Notes under the pieces: generated by a model
What the model was told of the DNA's origin: nothing
The model's database searches: none
What the model saw: only the letters and a program-made list of their open reading frames with translations
NCBI GenBank assembly: GCA_024404915.1
Contig: JAKSPJ010000014.1
Span: forward strand, 1-57,987
Reading direction: 5' to 3'
Length of the DNA: 57,987 nucleotides
DNA from: Oscillospiraceae bacterium
GTDB taxonomy: Bacteria; Bacillota; Clostridia; Oscillospirales; Ruminococcaceae
In this document: piece by piece, positions 8,498 through 16,456 of the stretch
Layout of the letters: each line of letters opens with the position of its first letter
How positions within the stretch are numbered: position 1 is the first letter of the stretch
Translations under genes and position numbers: made by a program

Positions 8498-9718
8498 TTA
8501 TTTCAGCAGTTCTTCCCAGGTAACCTCTTTGTCAGAAAGGGTATACGCATAGTATTGCAGAATCAGCTGTGCATCATCGCCGGATACTGTGCCGTCCTTG
8601 TTGATATCCGCAGCCTTTCTCTGGGCATCGGTCAGGCCATCCTCCAGGTCGGAAATGGTATTCACATATGCCTGCAAAACTGCCTGTGCATCATCTGCGC
8701 CGATGATGCCGTCGCCGTTGATATCTCCTAGTGCAAGCTCTTTGACTGGTGATTCTCCCAGAGAAACAAATGTTCTCTCGTATTCCTCTGCATAGGCTTC
8801 TGCGGTGGAGCCTGTATAGCCGTGAATCAGGACGTTGTCGGGAATGCCGTAAGCGATTTCACATGCAGGATTCAGAATTGTGATATCCGTCAGACTTTTA
8901 CAACGATAAAACGCATTATAACCAATGCTTGTCACACTGTCGGGGATTGTGATTTCCGTCAGGCTGGTGCACTCATAAAACGCATATCCTCCGATGCTTG
9001 TCACGCTGTCAGGAATTGTGATGGAAGTCAGGCCTTCGCAATAATAAAACGCACGCTCACCAATGCTTGTCACACTGTCGGGGATTACAACATCTCCTTC
9101 ACAGGCACTGCCATCAATTACAATGCTGCTGACAATGACAAGGGGATTTTCTTCTCTTTTGGCGAAAAGCCACGGTGTGTAATAAAACGCACCCTCACCA
9201 ATGCTTATCACGCTGTCGGGAATTGTAATGGAAGTCAGACCGGTTCCGAAAAACGCATGAGCGCCAATGCTTGTCACGCTGTCGGGAATTGTGATTTCTG
9301 TCAGGCTGTTGCACTCATTAAACGTACCAAATCCAATGCTTGTCACGCCATCGGGGATTGTGACGGAAGTCAGGCCATTGCAGCAGGAAAACGCACTAGA
9401 ACCAATGCTTGTCACGCCGTCGGGAATTGTGACGGAAGTCAGGCTGATGCATCCGGCAAACGCAGAATCACCAATGCTTTTCACAGCCACTCCGTCAATC
9501 TCAGAGGGAATATCCACATCGTCATCTGAACCATTGTAGCTTATGATTGTGCCCGTTTCAGCATCAAAAGAAAAATCATCTGCGGAAGAAACCGCACCTG
9601 CCGAAATGGTGGACATGGAAAACGAAATCTTCTCTGCAAGGGGGGCAAGGGGCTGAAGCCCGGAGGATACTGCCATACAGGATGCCAGTACAACACCTGC
9701 TATTTTTTTCTGTTTCAT
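8498..9718 (-). CDS. Secreted BspA-like LRR protein with C-terminal dockerin (copy 2, 406 aa)
   Basis: The shortest of the three paralogues. It has the same 45-residue signal-peptide region and the same ~75-residue dockerin as the genes at 1379 and 16453. Only about eight LRR_5 units lie between, plus one '[16 protein letters not shown]' insert, and there is no '[10 protein letters not shown]' module. Probable role: a dockerin-borne surface protein or adhesin. RBS (GGAGGT) and promoter match the other copies. Homology with copy 1 continues about 60 bp past the stop codon and past the promoter on the other side (to about 9802), marking the size of a duplicated cassette. The small size may reflect loss of repeats by recombination. 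Confidence 0.93.
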   Translation of the reverse strand: MKQKKIAGVVLASCMAVSSGLQPLAPLAEKISFSMSTISAGAVSSADDFSFDAETGTIISYNGSDDDVDIPSEIDGVAVKSIGDSAFAGCISLTSVTIPDGVTSIGSSAFSCCNGLTSVTIPDGVTSIGFGTFNECNSLTEITIPDSVTSIGAHAFFGTGLTSITIPDSVISIGEGAFYYTPWLFAKREENPLVIVSSIVIDGSACEGDVVIPDSVTSIGERAFYYCEGLTSITIPDSVTSIGGYAFYECTSLTEITIPDSVTSIGYNAFYRCKSLTDITILNPACEIAYGIPDNVLIHGYTGSTAEAYAEEYERTFVSLGESPVKELALGDINGDGIIGADDAQAVLQAYVNTISDLEDGLTDAQRKAADINKDGTVSGDDAQLILQYYAYTLSDKEVTWEELLK

Positions 9719-9747
9719 AGGATACCTCCAAATAATAATTTTACTTT

Positions 9748-9776
9748 ATTATAGCATTTATTTTTCAGGTTGTCAA
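9748..9776 (-). promoter_or_regulatory. Sigma-A promoter of BspA copy 2
   Basis: Minus strand: TTGACA (9771-9776), 17-bp spacer, TATAAT (9748-9753) with TGC before it. Same promoter as for copies 1 and 3. Confidence 0.9.
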
Positions 9777-10010
9777 TATCGGAGGCTTATGCCGCAGCTT
9801 TGATATTCTGTATCCCATGTGAACAGGCTCCGGCTGAAAAAAATCCCTGCCGGACTTCACCGCATAAATGCCCCGGTCCAGATACTCCATGACCGCCTTG
9901 CCGTTGCCGCCGGCGCCGTATGCTGCGGAAGCAGACATCGGTGCTGCGGATGCTGCACAGATCAGAACTGCTGATACGAAGGCAGCTGTCCGTTTCATTT
10001 TTTGAATCAT
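9765..10010 (-). pseudogene. 5' fragment of a secreted rhamnogalacturonan-lyase-like (PL11) gene
   Basis: The start at 10010 has a strong RBS (GGGGGATT) and begins a signal peptide (MIQKMKRTAAFVSAVLICAA...). Mature sequence follows: 'GKAVMEYLDRGIYAVKSG' looks like the first strand of family PL11 rhamnogalacturonan lyases, normally over 600 residues. After that the frame runs into sequence resembling the terminator at 8336-8374 and then the BspA promoter flank, ending after 81 residues. So only the first ~50 residues are original and no catalytic part is left. The family call rests on one short motif. Confidence 0.6.
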
Positions 10011-10139
10011 ATAAATCCCCCTGTTCTTCCCTTTATTATCATTCGGGAGCATGATATCTCTCCCGATTTTATTATAAATGGTTTATTCTTCTATCGCAAT
10101 CACAAATTCTCTCATTCTTATGACATTTTATGTCATAAT

Positions 10140-10352
10140 CGGGTGCGCCTGATTTATGAACGAATCCAGCAGAACGATCTGAAGCGTGCGACCTTCCGCA
10201 CTGTGACCGGCCTTTCCGACCGCAGACAGGTTTCCTTTGAGAGCGTATCCAGTCCCGGCCAATATCTCACTGCCGGTACAAACGGCGCACTGACGCTGAC
10301 AGACGGCAGAGATGCAGCCGCCTGCACTTTCAGAATTGACGAAAAATCCTGA
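10140..10352 (+). pseudogene. 3' fragment of a carbohydrate-active enzyme (AbfB/CBM42-like end)
   Basis: Reading frame 3 shows 'ATFRTVTGLSDRRQVSFES', 'PGQYLTAG' and 'DAAACTFRID' before the stop. This is the pattern of an arabinofuranosidase-B (AbfB, CBM42) beta-trefoil domain, where 'VSFES..PGxYL' and a final 'A(T/C)F' are conserved. There is no start codon with an RBS and no upstream domain, so it is the tail of a lost gene. It lies back to back with the PL11-like fragment, suggesting deletion of a polysaccharide-use region. Confidence 0.5.
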
Positions 10353-10420
10353 ATCTCTCCTTTCGCTGCGATATGCAGCCTTTGAACAAATCCGCATTAA
10401 ACAATGAAAAAAACTGAGCA

Positions 10421-10463
10421 TAAAAACAGAAGCTGCAGATTGTGATTTCTGCAGCTTCTTTTA
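10421..10463. terminator. Bidirectional terminator after the histidine kinase gene
   Basis: A 12-bp perfect stem (AGAAGCTGCAGA at 10428-10439, TCTGCAGCTTCT at 10448-10459) with an A-run on the left and a T-run on the right. It ends the minus-strand operon 10496-15553. Confidence 0.85.
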
Positions 10464-10495
10464 TTTATTATTTACATAATGAACACATTCAGGTT

Positions 10496-11707
10496 TTAAG
10501 CCAGTTTCACAACAAGCGTCACGCAGAAGCAGTTATCCTGAATTTCTGCATAAACCTCTCCGTTCATAAGTGCCATCAGCCTTTTGCAGATAAAAAGTCC
10601 CAGACCGTTGCCACGGATATTCTCCGCATTGCTGCCACGATGAAAGCTGCCAAAAATCTGCGGCAGTTCCTTTGCTTCCAGGGTACAGCCTGTATTGGTT
10701 ACTGTAATCAGTTCACATCCGTCCATTTTGTCAAAACAGATTTCTACGCGTCTGCCGTCACCGTATTTCATCGCATTCTCAATCAGATTCTGGAGACATT
10801 CACCGAGTCTGTCAGAATCGCAGGAGAGAATACAGTCATCATATTTTTCAATGATAAATTCCGTTCCCGAAAGGCTGAACTGAGGCGCATATCTTGCATT
10901 GATCTTTTCAATGATCCGGCTCAGAAATACTTCGCTCTGTTTTACCTCAAACCTCATAAAGTCTTCACTGGCTGCTCTGGTAATTTCGCTGACAAAATGT
11001 TCAATCTCATCCGCACGCTTGTTGATGCTTTCCGCAGCACTGCGGCGTTTTTCTTCCTCCGTGTAAATGCCCTTTGCAAGTGCCTTCGCATTCAGCTTGA
11101 TTGCGGAAAGAGGCGTTTTTATGTCATGTGACAGAGACAGCAGCAGCAGTTTTTTATCTTTCTGCATTGCAAGTTCCTTCTGCCTGTCAGTCTCTATCTT
11201 TTCCCGCAGGAGATTGACTCCCCATGTGAATTTCCCGAAAAAACGGCTTTTCTGTTCGGGAATTGGTACTGCAAGATTGCCTTTTGCAAGCTCCTGCGGA
11301 ACATTGTTCAGTTTCCCGAAGGGCCTGATAATGTTTTTCCAGATATATGCATATGCCAGGCACACCAGCAGAACCATCAGACCAAGCACTACATTTACTG
11401 CAATGATTGCGGAAGCTGTATTTCCGGGTTTATATTCCGCACGGTAAAGCTTTCCGCCCGCTTCTATGATAACATAACTCTCATCGCTTTCATAAAGATT
11501 ATCTCCCGAATACACCCCTGTGATATGAGGATAATCCGCAGGGTCATAACTGCCTGTTTCGCTGATTGCATCCGCAAGGCGTTTGGCTTCTACACGGTAT
11601 TGTCCGTTCATTGCTTTGCTCTGGCGAATCAGAACAAAATTCAGCACAGCCCCAAGGATCAGAAATCCGGCAAATGCTGCAATACATAAATTCCTGAAGG
11701 CTTTCAT
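10496..11707 (-). CDS. Sensor histidine kinase of a two-component system
   Basis: 403 residues. Two membrane helices (about 6-26 and 97-122) enclose a ~70-residue extracellular sensor, followed by a HAMP-like segment. Then come HisKA with the phospho-acceptor motif SLSHDIKTPLSAIK, the N box (IENAMKYG) and G box (GNGLGLFICK) of the HATPase domain. It should autophosphorylate on the H-box His and pass phosphate to the response regulator encoded just upstream. The start codon overlaps the regulator's stop by 4 nt (ATGA), so the two are co-translated. Last gene of an operon running permease, ATPase, regulator, kinase, an order typical of peptide-antibiotic or envelope-stress sensing modules. The signal is unknown. 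Confidence 0.93.
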   Translation of the reverse strand: MKAFRNLCIAAFAGFLILGAVLNFVLIRQSKAMNGQYRVEAKRLADAISETGSYDPADYPHITGVYSGDNLYESDESYVIIEAGGKLYRAEYKPGNTASAIIAVNVVLGLMVLLVCLAYAYIWKNIIRPFGKLNNVPQELAKGNLAVPIPEQKSRFFGKFTWGVNLLREKIETDRQKELAMQKDKKLLLLSLSHDIKTPLSAIKLNAKALAKGIYTEEEKRRSAAESINKRADEIEHFVSEITRAASEDFMRFEVKQSEVFLSRIIEKINARYAPQFSLSGTEFIIEKYDDCILSCDSDRLGECLQNLIENAMKYGDGRRVEICFDKMDGCELITVTNTGCTLEAKELPQIFGSFHRGSNAENIRGNGLGLFICKRLMALMNGEVYAEIQDNCFCVTLVVKLA

Positions 11708-12366
11708 ACGAATTTATACCCCACACCCCATACGGTCAGCAGACGCCTGGCATTTTTCGGATCATCCCCAAGTTTCTGCCGCAGCCGGTTGATATGCACA
11801 TGAAGTGTCTGCAGCTCTGACTCGCTGTCGCTTCCCCATACCGTCGAAAACAGATACTCTTTTTTCAGTGCCTTGCCCTGGTTTTCTATCAGGAGTGCAA
11901 GCAGGTCAAATTCCTTTGCGGCAAGCTCCACGGATTTTCCGTCGATTTCAGCCGACCTGTCAGCGAGGTTCAGCGTTACTCCGCTTGCAGAAAGCAGATT
12001 CCGCTGATATCTGCGCTTGAAAATACCCTTGATTTTTGCCAGCAGAATATCTATATCATAGGGCTTTTCAATGTAATCATCGGCTCCTAAGACCAGTCCG
12101 TTCAGTTTATCTTCCTTCTCTGTTCTTGCGCTGACAATCAGAATCGGCGTATCGGCATTTTCACGAAGCCTGGAACAAACCGCAAATCCGCTCATATCGG
12201 GCAGATTGATGTCAAGCACCACAAGCCTTGCACCATAACGCTCAAAAAGCGAAACTGCACGTTCTCCGCTTTCCACTGCGGATACAGTATATCCTTCTGC
12301 ACGGAGAAAATCCGTCAGCAGTTCCGAAAGCTCCGTATCGTCCTCAACGATCAGAATATCTGTCAT
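11704..12366 (-). CDS. OmpR-family response regulator
   Basis: 220 residues from the ATG at 12366, chosen because GGTGGTGA precedes it and the receiver domain begins at once (DILIVEDDTELSELL). The phospho-acceptor Asp is in LVVLDINLPDMSG; the conserved Ser and Lys follow (ILIVSART, then YIEKPYD). The C-terminal half is a winged-helix DNA-binding domain (VELAAKEFDLLALL, HVHINRLRQKLGDD, VWGVGYKFV). It probably controls the adjacent ABC transporter operon; an 11-bp-spaced direct repeat in that promoter (15609-15630) is a likely binding site. Confidence 0.95.
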   Translation of the reverse strand: MTDILIVEDDTELSELLTDFLRAEGYTVSAVESGERAVSLFERYGARLVVLDINLPDMSGFAVCSRLRENADTPILIVSARTEKEDKLNGLVLGADDYIEKPYDIDILLAKIKGIFKRRYQRNLLSASGVTLNLADRSAEIDGKSVELAAKEFDLLALLIENQGKALKKEYLFSTVWGSDSESELQTLHVHINRLRQKLGDDPKNARRLLTVWGVGYKFV

Positions 12367-12417
12367 AATATCACCACCTGTTACTATTTTACCACATCGG
12401 CGGCAATTTTGCAAGTA

Positions 12418-13188
12418 TTACCAGCCCTGTTCCATCAGCCAGTTATTCAGTTCCCTTTCCCGGTCCCGCAGTTCCTTTTCTCCCCCGTCAAAATGTCCCA
12501 TTTCCTTTTCTCCCAGAATGCCGCCGTCAACAATATACAGGATGCGGCTGCACTTGGCGGCGACTTTGGGATCATGGGTTACGCACATAATTGTTGTTCC
12601 GTCACGATTGAGGGACAGCAGTTCATTCATGACCTCATCAGAGCTGGAGCGGTTCAAAGCTCCTGTCGGTTCATCTGCAAAAATCATCTTCGGGGAATTG
12701 ATCATGCTGCGGCAGATGCAGGCTCTCTGTAACTGTCCGCCTGACACCTCGTTGATGTCATTCCCGCCCACATCGTCAATGCCCAGCCTGCGCATGAGCT
12801 GCCTGCCGCGCTCCTCTGTCTGCCTGCGGCTTTCGGTGTTCTTCTTCGATTTCACCGCCGGGAGAATGATGTTATCCAGTACGGAAAGATTTTTCATCAT
12901 GTACATCTGCTGGAAGATAAAGCCCATCTCATCCAGTCTGAGCTGCGAAAGTGCCTTGTCGGAAAGCTTTGCGGTTTCCCTGCCATTGAAAATAACCTCT
13001 CCTGCGGTCACTCTGTCCATACCGGAAACGCAGTAAAGAAGTGTGCTTTTTCCTGAGCCTGACGGCCCCATAACTGCTACCATTTCGCCCTCGTGAATGG
13101 TAAGGTCGATATTCTTCAGAACATTATTCTGATGCTTGTTTACAATATAAGTTTTGCAAAGGCCCTTTGTCTGTAAAATGGTATTCAT
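12418..13188 (-). CDS. ABC transporter ATP-binding protein (MacB/Bce type)
   Basis: 256 residues from the ATG at 13188, preceded by GGAGGATT. It has all ABC ATPase motifs: Walker A GPSGSGKST, Q-loop FIFQQMYMMKNLSVLDN, signature VSGGQLQRACICRSM, Walker B MIFADEPTGAL and the H-loop (VTHD). It resembles LolD/MacB-class ATPases that work with FtsX-type permeases, and the next gene upstream is such a permease. The ~26 residues that would precede the chosen start do not look like protein of this family. Likely role: export of, or resistance to, a peptide or lipid-active compound, or sensing with the two-component system. Confidence 0.95.
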   Translation of the reverse strand: MNTILQTKGLCKTYIVNKHQNNVLKNIDLTIHEGEMVAVMGPSGSGKSTLLYCVSGMDRVTAGEVIFNGRETAKLSDKALSQLRLDEMGFIFQQMYMMKNLSVLDNIILPAVKSKKNTESRRQTEERGRQLMRRLGIDDVGGNDINEVSGGQLQRACICRSMINSPKMIFADEPTGALNRSSSDEVMNELLSLNRDGTTIMCVTHDPKVAAKCSRILYIVDGGILGEKEMGHFDGGEKELRDRERELNNWLMEQGW

Positions 13189-13201
13189 GATAAAATCCTC
13201 C

Positions 13202-15553
13202 TTATTCGATGGAAGCGGTATCGCTTGCCCGGATTGTCTTCGTATAAAGTGCAGTGAGAGAAGCACCGATTGCTGTTACAAGAATCAGCATAACAGGGCA
13301 GATTACAAATATCTCCAGCGGATCAATATCGCATTTTATGCCCGATATATCGCCGATCATGGAACAGATATAATCCATCAGCAGATTGCTTATCGGCATA
13401 AGAGCCGCCAAAGATACAACACAGGCCAGAATTGAAACTATAACGAATCTCAGAGTATGCTGTGCAATGATGCTTCCGTCTGATATTCCCACAGCCTTCA
13501 TGAGTGCGATTTCGCTTTTTTCCTTTGAAATGAATGAACGCTCCATAAGTACAATTATCATTGCTGTGACAATTCCGATAAGTATCATCATCATCTTTTT
13601 TATAGCATTCAAAGTATCAGACATTCCTGTCATTGCATTTATCACATCCGATGTGTTATAGATTTTATCTGTATTAAGCACAGTTTTCAGATGCTCAATG
13701 TTTTTTTCTATGGTTTCCTTATCAGGTGAACCATCAAAATGTATCTGTACGCCTACACAGCCCTCTGGTGCAGAAAGTTCCATGTCATTGTAAAGCATAG
13801 CTGCATGACCTGCACCCATAAAACTTGAAAATTTACCTGTAATTATAAATTCACGCATCACTCCGTCCATATCAGCAGTAATTCTGTCACCTATGCCTGC
13901 ATCAAGGTCTTTCATTGCATAACCCGTCAGAGCAATTTCATCTGATTTCTGCGGTGCAGAGCCTTCATCTATATGCGGCTTGTAATCTGTTTCGCCCTTT
14001 GTTACCAGATAAGTAATATTTGCAGTCTTGTCTTTATAATAAGATTTACACATTTCACTCAGCGTAATTGTTACCTTACCGGGCATATTCTCCTTTTCAA
14101 GAGTATCGATTACCTCTGAAATTACATTTTTATAGGCATCCTTATCACCCATAAAGAAATCACTAAGAATATCAACATCCATTATATGTGCCTCGCTCTC
14201 AGGAACACTGAATGTCCAGAGAATCTTCTCACTTTTCAGAGTAAGTGCAAAATTTGACATAATCGTTACAATCAGCATACAAAGAGCAAATATGAGAGTA
14301 ATCATACCGAATCGCTTAGGCGCACTCAGCACATCATTTATTGCCATGAAGATTGTTGACGGAAGTTTTGATTTACCGAGATGAAGAACACTTTTCTTTT
14401 TGAAGCGTTCACCTGTCTGACCGCTGCGTACTGCGTCAATCGGTGAAAGCTTGTTTACCTTGCGTGTACACAGATAGCAGAAAAGAAGGATAATCAGAAC
14501 GACTGCAACACAGCTTACAAGTCCCATAAGGATTCCGTTTTCGCTGCCGAGAACTATGTTTTCAGATACAGTTTCCAGCATCAAATTCTGTAACGGAACT
14601 GAGCAGATGAATCCGATGAATGCACCGATAACGGATATTGCGAGATATTTGGTGATATACAGACTTCTTATACTGATATTATTTATTCCCACAGCCTTCA
14701 TAACACCAATCTCACGGAATTCCTCTGCTATGGTAAATCCGATTGTGAATCTCAGTACAACAAATGCAGTTATCATCAGCACAATGCTGATTGCCATCAT
14801 TATATATGCTGTCAGCATATCATAAAGATAATTGCCCTTGGTCTGCTCTTTTGTTTGCAGATAAACATTACAGTCAGATGCAAGATTCTGTAATTCGTCG
14901 ATGTCATCGGTATTTATGTAGAGAGTCTTTGCATAATCGGCATATTCTGATGCAGTTTCGCTTTTCAGTTTATCAAGATCATCTGAATTAACAATCAGAA
15001 AAGGACCGGCACTGCTTTCAGTAGGGAACGCTGCTCCTTTAAAATATCCCATATATTTAAGTGTAAGCTCAGCATCATCAACTTTGATGGTAACTTCATC
15101 GCCTTCTCTTATATCTGTATCGGCAGTAAATGGCGTTGTAGCATAAAATGTGCCCTTTTCAACGCTTTTGATGATGTTATTATCTTTATCAAAATAGTTA
15201 AGTGCCATTTCTGAGTCGGATAATAAATTGGCAGGATTTATGAAGTTGGTAAGCTCAGCTCCCTTATGTATAAAAGACTTGGAGCTCATAATCGTATAAT
15301 ACGGCTCTGTCTTTATCTCACTCACTGACGGCAGATTCTTTAACTTTTCTTCAAATTCGCTTTCTCCGCTAATCATTACATCAGCGTCTGTCATTTCTGC
15401 CATTTCAAAATAATGCTCGATTCCGCCAGTGACAGCGATGATGTTATTGACACTCGCCGCCGCAAACATTGCGCAGAGTATCACGAACAAAAGCAGTATG
15501 ATGTTCATTGTCTTTTTTCGTTTCAGGTCTTTTTTCAGTATTCGGAAAAACAT
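13202..15553 (-). CDS. ABC transporter permease with two FtsX/MacB-type domains
   Basis: 783 residues from the ATG at 15553 (RBS GGAGG, 8 nt upstream). An N-terminal membrane helix (~20-40) is followed by an extracellular domain of ~200 residues. Then come a first FtsX unit with three or four helices (EEFREIGVMKAVGINN), a second extracellular domain, and a second FtsX unit near the C-terminus (KSEIALMKAVGIS). This architecture occurs in transporters that remove antimicrobial peptides or lipoproteins from the membrane. First gene of its operon, 13 bp from the ATPase gene. The substrate cannot be told from sequence. Confidence 0.92.
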   Translation of the reverse strand: MFFRILKKDLKRKKTMNIILLLFVILCAMFAAASVNNIIAVTGGIEHYFEMAEMTDADVMISGESEFEEKLKNLPSVSEIKTEPYYTIMSSKSFIHKGAELTNFINPANLLSDSEMALNYFDKDNNIIKSVEKGTFYATTPFTADTDIREGDEVTIKVDDAELTLKYMGYFKGAAFPTESSAGPFLIVNSDDLDKLKSETASEYADYAKTLYINTDDIDELQNLASDCNVYLQTKEQTKGNYLYDMLTAYIMMAISIVLMITAFVVLRFTIGFTIAEEFREIGVMKAVGINNISIRSLYITKYLAISVIGAFIGFICSVPLQNLMLETVSENIVLGSENGILMGLVSCVAVVLIILLFCYLCTRKVNKLSPIDAVRSGQTGERFKKKSVLHLGKSKLPSTIFMAINDVLSAPKRFGMITLIFALCMLIVTIMSNFALTLKSEKILWTFSVPESEAHIMDVDILSDFFMGDKDAYKNVISEVIDTLEKENMPGKVTITLSEMCKSYYKDKTANITYLVTKGETDYKPHIDEGSAPQKSDEIALTGYAMKDLDAGIGDRITADMDGVMREFIITGKFSSFMGAGHAAMLYNDMELSAPEGCVGVQIHFDGSPDKETIEKNIEHLKTVLNTDKIYNTSDVINAMTGMSDTLNAIKKMMMILIGIVTAMIIVLMERSFISKEKSEIALMKAVGISDGSIIAQHTLRFVIVSILACVVSLAALMPISNLLMDYICSMIGDISGIKCDIDPLEIFVICPVMLILVTAIGASLTALYTKTIRASDTASIE

Positions 15554-15596
15554 AGTACATACCTCCGTATCTTGCATTGGTTTTCTCTATGTTCTG

Positions 15597-15630
15597 ATTA
15601 TACCACAGGAATTCTTAACAAGTCTTTAAC
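15597..15630 (-). promoter_or_regulatory. Promoter and probable response-regulator box of the ABC/two-component operon
   Basis: On the minus strand, TATAAT (15597-15602) has no good -35. In its place lie two direct repeats 11 bp apart, GTTAAAGACTT (15620-15630) and GTTAAGAATTC (15609-15619). This layout is typical of promoters activated by OmpR-family regulators, so the regulator encoded in the same operon probably binds here. Binding is an inference. Confidence 0.55.
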
Positions 15631-15670
15631 TTTTGAACCCGCCGGAAATTTTTCACAGACTGATAATGAA

Positions 15671-15707
15671 AAAAACTGTATTCCATTCTCCATGGAATAC
15701 AGTTTTT
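15671..15707. terminator. Bidirectional terminator between pnuC and the ABC operon
   Basis: A long perfect stem (16 bp counting the A/T ends): AAAAACTGTATTCCAT at 15671-15686, ATGGAATACAGTTTTT at 15692-15707, 5-nt loop. It ends the minus-strand BspA-pnuC transcript and is usable from both sides. Confidence 0.9.
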
Positions 15708-15745
15708 GAATGAACCGTATGACAGTCTCCCGGTACTGTGCGTTC

Positions 15746-16456
15746 TCATGATAAACGGAACGCTTCGCCTGCCGATGCACCGCAGGCCTTCCGTTCCCGT
15801 TTCCGCCAGCACAGAAAGCCGTACATATCATTGAAAAAGAAAATAACAAAATTCACCACCACGGGAATATAAACGGGATTCTGCAAAGCCGCAATGGTCC
15901 ACAGCACAATTAGAATAATATCATTGGAGGCATAGGCCAGGGCAAAATAGGAAGAGCGCAGCATGGTCAGTGCCGCCGCCAGAAAACTGGTGGTTATGGA
16001 TACTGTGCTGAAAAACAGCTGGGGCGTATGGAATCCCTTCAGCACAGCATAGAAAATGCAGGTGACCGCAAATCCTGAAAGGACAAGGGCAATCCAATGG
16101 CGGCTGTTCAGCTTCTGAATTGCCACTTCTTTTCCATTCTCCGCAGGATTCCGCAGCCAGGTACAGGCGGACCATACCGCCATGGGCAGTGTCATGCCGA
16201 GATAGGTAATCATTTCGCCCCAGTAATGGGAACGGAAGGAAAGCATGCCGTAAAGGATGCTGAACACAATCATGAGAATCGGGGACCATGCATTCCCCTT
16301 TGCAGCGAAAATCAGAGATGTGATGCCGATGGCCGCTGCGGTGAGGGCAAGAAAATTCGTTTCTCCGCTCAGAAGATTGGAGGCAAGAACAATGCCCAGA
16401 GAACCCATCCAGAGACACCATTCTTTTGCGGTCAGGCTTTTGAAGGGATTATTCAT
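15746..16456 (-). CDS. pnuC: PnuC-like nicotinamide riboside/mononucleotide transporter
   Basis: 236 residues with about seven hydrophobic helices and the PnuC pattern: a Trp- and Asn-rich core ([24 protein letters not shown], and near the end [15 protein letters not shown] followed by NDMYGFLCW). The family moves vitamin B3 precursors for NAD synthesis by facilitated diffusion. Its ATG overlaps the stop of the third BspA gene by 4 nt (ATGA). It has no promoter of its own in between and should be translated from the BspA transcript. This is an odd pairing and suggests the BspA cassette was inserted between pnuC and its original promoter. A strong terminator follows. Confidence 0.88.
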   Translation of the reverse strand: MNNPFKSLTAKEWCLWMGSLGIVLASNLLSGETNFLALTAAAIGITSLIFAAKGNAWSPILMIVFSILYGMLSFRSHYWGEMITYLGMTLPMAVWSACTWLRNPAENGKEVAIQKLNSRHWIALVLSGFAVTCIFYAVLKGFHTPQLFFSTVSITTSFLAAALTMLRSSYFALAYASNDIILIVLWTIAALQNPVYIPVVVNFVIFFFNDMYGFLCWRKRERKACGASAGEAFRLS

